From assembly GCF_019645815.1 (NCBI RefSeq), contig NZ_CP080997.1, forward strand, positions 4,902,880 through 4,966,879: a DNA stretch of 64,000 bases. The letters are read 5' to 3'. This document shows positions 59,211 through 64,000 of this stretch, in pieces. Below the pieces are notes generated by a model. That model was not told the DNA's origin. It worked only from the letters and a program-made list of their open reading frames with translations, and searched no databases. The position numbers were made by a program, and so were the translations under genes. Each line of letters begins with the position of its first letter. The stretch's first letter is position 1. The stretch comes from Mycolicibacter heraklionensis (lineage in GTDB: Bacteria; Actinomycetota; Actinomycetes; Mycobacteriales; Mycobacteriaceae).

Positions 59211-60903
59211 TCCGCTGTGGGACGCCGTCGGGTTACTGCAACCGCGCCTGCCCCGGTTGCTGTGGGCCGGCCTGCTCGGGACGTTGTCGCTGTGCAGCGC
59301 GCTCGCGTTGGCCGCGACGTCAGCATGGCTGATCACCCGGGCCTGGCAGATGCCACCGGTACTGGACTTGTCGATCGCCGTGGTGGCGGTACGGGCGTTC
59401 GCGATCTCACGCGGCGTATTGCACTACTGCGAGCGGCTGGTGAGCCACGACGCGGCGTTGCGGGCCGCAGGCAACGCCCGCAGCCAGCTCTACCGGCGCC
59501 TGGCCCGCGGGCCGGTAGAGACCGCGGTGCGGCTGCCCAGCGGTGAGTTGGTGGCGCGGGTGGGCTCCGATGTCGACGAGCTGGCAGACGTCCTGGTACG
59601 CGCCCTGCTCCCCATCGCAGTGGCGGCGGTGCTGGGTGTGGTGGCCACCGCGGTGATCGCGGCGATCTCACCGGCGGCCGCGGCGGTCCTGGCCGCCTGC
59701 CTGCTGATTGCCGGCGTCGTCGCACCGTCGCTGGCCGCGCGGGCCGCCGCAGCACAGGAGAACACGGCCCGCGACCACCTCGCCGAGCGTGACGTCTCGG
59801 CGATGGAAGCGCTCGACCACGCCCCCGAATTGCGGATCGCCGGCCTGCTCCCCGCCGTCATCGGTGCGTCCCAGAATCGGCAGCGAGCGTGGGGGGCAGC
59901 CCTGGATGAGGCCGCCAAACCGGCCGCGATCGCCGCTGCCCTGCCCACCGCCGCGGTCGGGGTCAGTGTGTTGGGCGCCGTGGTAGCCGGGATCGGGCTC
60001 GCCGATGCCGTGGCGCCCACCACCCTGGCCATTCTGATGTTGTTGCCGCTGTCCGCGTTTGAGGCGACCACCGCGCTGCCGGGCGCCGCCGTCGCGCTGA
60101 CCCGTTCACGGATCGCGGCGCGGCGCCTGGTCGACCTGGCGCCGACGGATCCCGTGGCTGCGGCCGCGCCGACGGCGCCACGGGCAACTTCGGCCGCTAC
60201 CGCGCCGCTGCACGCCGATCTGCGGTCCGGGTATCGCGGGGATCGGTCCGTCCGGGTGCGGCTTGATTTGGCGCCCGGCGACCGGCTGGCGATCACCGGC
60301 CCCAGTGGAGTCGGCAAGACCACGCTGCTGATGACCCTGGCCGGTCTGCTGCCACCGCTGGCCGGTCGTATTTCGTTAGGCGGGAGCGCACCGCAGGAGC
60401 TTTCCGAAACCGACCTGCCATCCGCGGTCGGTTTCTTTGCCGAAGACGCACACGTCTTCGCGACCACAGTCCGCGACAACCTGCTGGTGGCGCGCGGAGA
60501 TTGCCGCGACGACGAACTGACCGCCGCCTTGAGCCGGGTGGGCCTCGAGGTGTGGCTGGCCGGTCTTCCCGACGGTTTGGCCACCGTGCTGGCCGGCGGC
60601 GCCGAAGCCCTGTCGGCGGGTCAGCGACGGCGCGTGTTGCTGGCCCGGGCGCTGCTCTCGCCGGCCCGGATCGTGCTGCTCGACGAACCGACCGAGCACC
60701 TCGACGCGGCCGACGCGGACGACCTCCTGCGGGACGTATTGGCCGCGCCCGGCCTGTTCGGAGCCGACCGGACGGTGGTGGTGGCCACCCACCACCTGCC
60801 TGACGGCTCCGCTACGCCCGGCTTCGCCGCGCTCGCGATCCCCGCTGAGCCGACGGCGGGGACCCGCAGCGCCCGGCTTCGCCGCGCTCGCGATCCCCGC
60901 TAG
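59197..60903 (+). CDS. cydC: Thiol-reductant ABC exporter subunit CydC
   Basis: 568 residues overlapping cydD by 14 bases. Six membrane segments, then an ATPase with Walker A GPSGVGKTT, signature LSAGQRRR and Walker B IVLLDEPTEHLD; VVATHHLPDG holds the switch His. Partner of CydD in a heterodimeric exporter. The last 20 codons contain the second copy of a perfect 31-base direct repeat (60816-60846 and 60871-60901) that is out of frame with the first, so the C terminus TRSARLRRARDPR looks like a recent product of duplication. The natural end may be around the first copy. Confidence 0.93.
   Translation: MRRPDPLWDAVGLLQPRLPRLLWAGLLGTLSLCSALALAATSAWLITRAWQMPPVLDLSIAVVAVRAFAISRGVLHYCERLVSHDAALRAAGNARSQLYRRLARGPVETAVRLPSGELVARVGSDVDELADVLVRALLPIAVAAVLGVVATAVIAAISPAAAAVLAACLLIAGVVAPSLAARAAAAQENTARDHLAERDVSAMEALDHAPELRIAGLLPAVIGASQNRQRAWGAALDEAAKPAAIAAALPTAAVGVSVLGAVVAGIGLADAVAPTTLAILMLLPLSAFEATTALPGAAVALTRSRIAARRLVDLAPTDPVAAAAPTAPRATSAATAPLHADLRSGYRGDRSVRVRLDLAPGDRLAITGPSGVGKTTLLMTLAGLLPPLAGRISLGGSAPQELSETDLPSAVGFFAEDAHVFATTVRDNLLVARGDCRDDELTAALSRVGLEVWLAGLPDGLATVLAGGAEALSAGQRRRVLLARALLSPARIVLLDEPTEHLDAADADDLLRDVLAAPGLFGADRTVVVATHHLPDGSATPGFAALAIPAEPTAGTRSARLRRARDPR
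60816..60901 (+). repeat. Perfect 31-bp direct repeat at the 3' end of cydC
   Basis: Copies 60816-60846 and 60871-60901 are identical over 31 bases, starting GCCCGGCTTCGCCG. The offset is 55 bases, not a multiple of three, so each copy is read in a different frame and the second supplies the cydC stop codon. Confidence 0.9.
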
Positions 60904-60955
60904 GGTGCTTTAGTCGGCTTCCGCAAACCAGCCGATAGAACGGTTGAGCCAACTC

Positions 60956-61984
60956 ATGACCGCAGCAGAGACGTCGGCGATCGAATCCCGGGTCGGCCAT
61001 TACTACCAAATGGACGGCACCTACCTGGTGGGGCGGGAGAAGGTTCGCGAGTACGCACGTGCCGTGCAGGACTATCACCCCGCACACTGGGACGTCGCTG
61101 CCGCTGCGGAGATGGGCTACTCGGACGTAGTGGCACCGCTGACGTTCACCTCGACCCCCGGCATGAATTGCAATCGCCGGATGTTCGAATCGGTGGTCGT
61201 CGGCTACGACACCTACATGCAGACCGAAGAGGTCTTCGAGCAGCACCGCCCGATCGTCGCCGGCGATGAGCTGAAGATCGACGTGGAACTGACCTCGGTG
61301 CGCCGCATCGCCGGCCGCGACTTGATCACCGTCACCAACACCTTCACCGACACCGCCGGCGAGCGGGTGCACACCCTGCACACCACCGTCGTCGGGGTGA
61401 CCGCCGAGGACATCGACCCGACCGTCAAGACGGCCGTGCACAACGCGATGATGCACGACGTCAACATTCTCGACGTCGGCGAATCCGATGCCGCCTACGA
61501 GAAGACGGTGCGTCCCGAGGGCGAGGTTCGGATCTCCGAAGGCGGCCTGACCCGAACCCCGGCGACCCCGTCCTTCGACGACGTCAAGGTCGGCGACGAA
61601 CTGCCTGTACGCCACACTCGGCTGGCGCGCGGCGACCTGGTGAACTACGCCGGTGTCGCCGGCGACGCGAACCCCATCCACTGGGACGAGGACATCGCCA
61701 AGCTGGCCGGCCTCCCCGATGTGATCGCGCACGGCATGCTCACCATGGGTCTGGGCGCGGGATTCGCCTCCGCATGGACCGGTGACCCGGGCGCCGTCAC
61801 CCGCTACGCCGTACGGCTGTCGGCGCCGGCGATCGTCTCCGCCAAGGAGGGCGCCGACATCGAGTTCAGCGGGCGGATCAAGTCGCTGGACCCGGCGACC
61901 CGCAGCGGTACCATCTTGGTCGCCGCGAAGTCTGACAACCGGAAGATCTTCGGCCTGGCGACCTTGCACGTCCGGTTCCGCTGA
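60956..61984 (+). CDS. Fused (3R)-hydroxyacyl-ACP dehydratase, HadA-HadB type
   Basis: 342 residues from the ATG at 60956; an in-frame TTG at 60944 is possible, and neither has a strong ribosome site. Two hot-dog domains: the first (about 10-160) resembles HadA (YLVGREKVREYARAVQDYHPAHW, LAPLTFTSTPG) and lacks the catalytic motif; the second (about 195-342) resembles HadB and has YAGVAGDANPIHWDE, with Asp237 and His242 as the catalytic pair. In M. tuberculosis HadA and HadB are separate subunits of the FAS-II dehydratase that extends mycolic acids. The fusion keeps one structural and one catalytic half. It stands alone after cydC. Confidence 0.88.
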   Translation: MTAAETSAIESRVGHYYQMDGTYLVGREKVREYARAVQDYHPAHWDVAAAAEMGYSDVVAPLTFTSTPGMNCNRRMFESVVVGYDTYMQTEEVFEQHRPIVAGDELKIDVELTSVRRIAGRDLITVTNTFTDTAGERVHTLHTTVVGVTAEDIDPTVKTAVHNAMMHDVNILDVGESDAAYEKTVRPEGEVRISEGGLTRTPATPSFDDVKVGDELPVRHTRLARGDLVNYAGVAGDANPIHWDEDIAKLAGLPDVIAHGMLTMGLGAGFASAWTGDPGAVTRYAVRLSAPAIVSAKEGADIEFSGRIKSLDPATRSGTILVAAKSDNRKIFGLATLHVRFR

Positions 61985-62084
61985 CCTGCGGTCAAGGCGG
62001 CGCCCGCAAGCCTGACAGGCCGCCTGCAGCACAGCGACAGGGAAGACCCAGTTCGCTGACAGCTAGTTTCCAGCTAACCCTGCG

Positions 62085-62090
62085 TACTAT
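62085..62090 (+). promoter_or_regulatory. -10-like box before the short ORF
   Basis: TACTAT matches the mycobacterial -10 consensus TANNNT and is close to TATAAT. Transcription would start near 62097, six bases before the ATG of the 21-codon ORF. No good -35 element is visible, which is common in mycobacteria. Confidence 0.4.
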
Positions 62091-62102
62091 CAGTCGACTG
62101 AG

Positions 62103-62168
62103 ATGACGATTGTGAAGAGAATTCCGCCCGAACAAAAAGGCGTGGACGGGTTTCGGCAATCCGGCTGA
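62103..62168 (+). CDS. Putative leader peptide ORF, 21 codons
   Basis: ATG at 62103 opens 21 codons starting MTIVKRIPPEQKG and ending at TGA (62166-62168). The stop codon lies inside the left arm of the first of two competing hairpins, the layout expected for ribosome-controlled attenuation. There is no strong ribosome site; with the predicted start at 62097 the message would be nearly leaderless. Coding is plausible but unproven. Confidence 0.35.
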   Translation: MTIVKRIPPEQKGVDGFRQSG

Positions 62169-62206
62169 TGGCGCAGCCGGAAAACTCGAACCGGCTGCGC
62201 TTTCTT
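62160..62206 (+). terminator. Attenuator-like pair of mutually exclusive hairpins ending in an intrinsic terminator
   Basis: GCGCAGCCGG (62171-62180) and CCGGCTGCGC (62191-62200) form a perfect 10-base stem with a 10-base loop followed by TTTCTT: a model intrinsic terminator, rare in mycobacteria. TCCGGCTG (62160-62167) can instead pair with CAGCCGGA (62174-62181) and would block it. It could also simply end the dehydratase transcript, whose stop is 187 bases upstream. Confidence 0.7.
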
Positions 62207-62240
62207 ACGTTTGGAATTAACGGCATAAAAGTCGTCAAAA

Positions 62241-62280
62241 AGCTTGATGTAAGCGGAGAATCGCTGCGGATAGCTTGATG
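62241..62280 (+). repeat. Direct repeat AGCTTGATG spaced 31 bases apart
   Basis: AGCTTGATG occurs at 62241-62249 and 62272-62280. The 31-base period is about three turns of the helix, so two protein molecules could bind on the same face of the DNA upstream of the PPE gene. Confidence 0.4.
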
Positions 62281-62369
62281 ACAGCTGCCTCACAACAGTT
62301 TTCAAAGATCCACTGGTACCACTGTCAATTGAAAAAGTCGCACGCTGTTTACATCGCAGGAACCTTGAA

Positions 62370-62386
62370 TAGACAACGGCCGTCTA
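62370..62386. promoter_or_regulatory. Inverted repeat upstream of the PPE gene
   Basis: TAGAC-N7-GTCTA, with ACGGCCGT (an 8-base palindrome) in its centre, lies 70 bases before the PPE start. A possible operator; no regulator gene is adjacent. Confidence 0.3.
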
Positions 62387-62455
62387 ACGTTTGGGTTCCG
62401 ACGGCGAGTTTTCAGCGTCGGCAGTCAGAACGCGTGACGTAAGGAGTCACCCGAG

Positions 62456-63724
62456 ATGGATTTTGCTGCATTGCCGCCGGAGATCAACTCCGGCCGTATG
62501 TACGCAGGTGCGGGCTCCGGCCCCCTGCTGGCGGCCGCTTCGGCTTGGGACGCGCTCGCGGCCGAATTGGGTTCTGCGGCTTCGTCCTATGAATCCGTGG
62601 TTTCGAGCCTGACCGGGGAATGGTCGGGGCCGTCGTCCACTTCGATGGCCGCGGCAGCCGAGCCCTACGTGACCTGGATGAGCACGACCGCCACACAGGC
62701 CGAGCTCTCCGCCAACCAGGCCCGCGCCGCCGCAGCGGCTTACGAGGCGGCCTTCGCCGCGACGGTGCCGCCACCGGTGGTCGCGGCGAACCGGACGCAG
62801 CTGGCAACCCTGATCGCGACGAATTTCCTCGGGCAGAACACGCCGGCGATCGCGGCCACCGAGATTCACTACGCGGAGATGTGGGCCCAAGACGCCGGGG
62901 CCATGTACGGCTACGCCGGATCGGCCGCAGCGGCGACGCAGCTCACCCCGTTCAACCAGCCACCGGAGACCACCAACCCGACCGGCACGGCCAATCAGTT
63001 GGCGGCATCGGCAGAGGCGACCGGAAACTCGGCGGCCTCCAACATCTCGCAGCAGGTCTCCCAGCTGCTGAATTCGATGCCCCAGGCGCTGCAGTCGCTG
63101 GCCTCCAACCCCGTGGGGACCGCGGCGGCGACAACATCGACTTCATTCCTGGACAGCTGGAACACGATCTTCTCCACACTGGTCGGGCCCACGACCCCGC
63201 TCGGCTGGTCGACCATCCCCGGTGGCTATTGGCTGGCGTTCGGGCAGATGTACTCCTGGATCATGAACGGGATGGCTGCACAGTCCTTCTTCGCCGGCCC
63301 GAAAGCCATCACCGGAGCGCTGCTGCCGCTGGCACCTCTGGCGCAAACGGCATTACCGGCAGCGAGCCTGAGCAGTGCCACGGGCGTGCTGGGCAACGCC
63401 GCGACGGTCGGGAAGTTGTCGGTACCGGCTTCCTGGGCGGTCGCGGCGCCGGCGACCAAGCTGGTCAGCATGGCTTCGTCACTGCCGGCAACCCTGGAGG
63501 CCGCCCCGATGGCGGCGGTCGCCGGTCAGGACGCCATGTTCGGTGAGATGGCCCTGTCCAGCCTGCTGGGCCGCGGCATAGGCGGCACCGCAACCCAAAC
63601 CGTCGGCGCGGCCACCCGTTCCATGCGCAACAGCGGCGGATCCGATGCCTTCGGTCCCATTCCGCCCGGTGAAGCCGATCCCGCGGCGGCCACCATCATC
63701 GTGATCCCGGCGCTGGATGAGTGA
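62456..63724 (+). CDS. PPE family protein, PPE-SVP subgroup
   Basis: 422 residues behind AAGGAG. The N-terminal PPE domain (about 1-175) begins MDFAALPPEINSGRMYAGAGSGPL and has the WSGPSS turn (WxG) between its helices. The C-terminal part has low-complexity Ala/Ser/Thr stretches and GKLSVPASWAVA, the GxxSVPxxW motif that defines the SVP subclass. Such proteins are exported by ESX-5-type secretion as PE-PPE dimers and sit on the cell surface or in the outer membrane. No PE gene is visible in the window. A second PPE gene follows after 68 bases. Confidence 0.95.
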   Translation: MDFAALPPEINSGRMYAGAGSGPLLAAASAWDALAAELGSAASSYESVVSSLTGEWSGPSSTSMAAAAEPYVTWMSTTATQAELSANQARAAAAAYEAAFAATVPPPVVAANRTQLATLIATNFLGQNTPAIAATEIHYAEMWAQDAGAMYGYAGSAAAATQLTPFNQPPETTNPTGTANQLAASAEATGNSAASNISQQVSQLLNSMPQALQSLASNPVGTAAATTSTSFLDSWNTIFSTLVGPTTPLGWSTIPGGYWLAFGQMYSWIMNGMAAQSFFAGPKAITGALLPLAPLAQTALPAASLSSATGVLGNAATVGKLSVPASWAVAAPATKLVSMASSLPATLEAAPMAAVAGQDAMFGEMALSSLLGRGIGGTATQTVGAATRSMRNSGGSDAFGPIPPGEADPAAATIIVIPALDE

Positions 63725-63792
63725 CCCAGCGATGACGAAACGTGGCCTCCCCCAGCTGACTCAGTCGCACTCGACCAGATAAGGGTGTCGAA

Positions 63793-64000
63793 ATGTATTT
63801 CTCTTTGCTCCCGCCGGAAGTCAACTCGGCCAACATGTACGCCGGCCCCGGTTCCGGGTCGCTGATTGCCGCCGCCACGGCGTGGGGGCGTCTTGCCAGC
63901 GAATTAAGCACCGCCGCATCCGAATACAACGCGGTGCTCGCCTCGCTCGCGAGTGAATCGTGGACCGGTCCGTCGGCAACGGCGATGACGGCCGCCGCCC
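63793..64000 (+). CDS. PPE family protein (3' truncated by window end)
   Basis: The first 69 residues of a second PPE protein, starting MYFSLLPPEVNSANMYAGPG behind AAGGG, and reaching the WTGPSA turn (WxG) before the window ends. Very similar in layout to the PPE gene just upstream, so the pair probably arose by duplication and may share a promoter. The subgroup cannot be told because the C-terminal part is missing. Confidence 0.93.
   Translation, partial: MYFSLLPPEVNSANMYAGPGSGSLIAAATAWGRLASELSTAASEYNAVLASLASESWTGPSATAMTAAA

Larger units (their letters stand above)
61985..62455. other. 471-base gene-poor, AT-richer region upstream of PPE genes
   Basis: The region is clearly less GC-rich than its surroundings. 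It holds a -10-like box (62085-62090), a 21-codon ORF (62103-62168), two competing hairpins ending in a T run (62160-62206), a direct repeat AGCTTGATG (62241-62249 and 62272-62280), an inverted repeat TAGAC-N7-GTCTA (62370-62386) and a small hairpin CCGACG/CGTCGG (62398-62421). No longer gene is convincing on either strand. Confidence 0.7.

Noticed and set aside
62090..62305. A 71-codon minus-strand ORF in the PPE upstream region
   Set aside because: No ribosome site, no mycobacterial codon preference, and it runs through the terminator hairpin and promoter-like elements.
1..64000. tRNA, rRNA, CRISPR array, insertion sequence or prophage
   Set aside because: No cloverleaf-like intergenic sequence, no spaced repeats of CRISPR type, no transposase, integrase or phage protein was seen.

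Overview
The window is high-GC actinobacterial DNA and almost certainly comes from a mycobacterium. It carries an antigen 85 mycolyltransferase, three MmpS-MmpL pairs, PPE proteins of the SVP subclass, a PE-PPE-domain hydrolase, an LdtA-type L,D-transpeptidase, an N-glutamine amidotransferase-type GltB, a cydABDC operon and a fused HadA/HadB-type dehydratase. The PPE-SVP genes suggest a lineage with ESX-5. The fused dehydratase and gene order unlike M. tuberculosis point to a non-tuberculous species. Species identity is inference. All comparisons with H37Rv locus numbers are from memory.

Layout. 1-2561: the end of an ABC importer operon (ATPase, Tat-exported binding protein, permease). 2583-10332: gltBD on the minus strand, divergent from a glutamine synthetase gene, so ammonium assimilation in one block. 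10456-16207: a MinD-like ATPase, htdZ (MaoC), a class III CoA-transferase, fbpC (Ag85C), a YoaK-like membrane protein and the PepA serine protease. 16382-20201: fusA2 (EF-G-like), a DUF2231 membrane protein, ldtA and two very small genes. 20381-27783: carboxylic acid reductase (CAR), a membrane acyltransferase with an SGNH domain, a rhomboid protease and a methyltransferase. Parts of 10.4-27 kb recall H37Rv Rv0110-Rv0130, with insertions and inversions.

27.8-36.8 kb holds a small secreted protein, a PE-PPE-type hydrolase, and a TetR gene divergent from mmpS-mmpL followed by an FAD monooxygenase-like enzyme and a DinB/maleylpyruvate-isomerase-like protein. 36.2-45 kb holds a Tat-secreted protein, a YdfJ-like RND transporter, an aldehyde dehydrogenase, and an amidohydrolase-SRPBCC-SDR operon flanked by TetR genes. 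45-53.4 kb holds two more mmpS-mmpL operons. One begins with a small membrane protein; the other ends with its own TetR gene. This makes 30-53 kb a lipid-export-like island of four RND transporters and five TetR regulators.

53.6-64 kb holds an O-methyltransferase plus SRPBCC-like partner, the cytochrome bd operon cydABDC, the fused dehydratase, and a 471-base gene-poor stretch leading into two PPE genes, the second cut by the window end. That stretch contains a promoter-like element, a 21-codon open frame and two mutually exclusive hairpins, the second being an ideal intrinsic terminator. This attenuator-like arrangement and the two tiny ORFs downstream of ldtA are the best candidates for something undescribed. 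Several TetR genes appear leaderless, with an inverted repeat over or beside their own -10 box, which suggests autoregulation. I see no tRNA, rRNA, CRISPR array, insertion sequence or phage gene.
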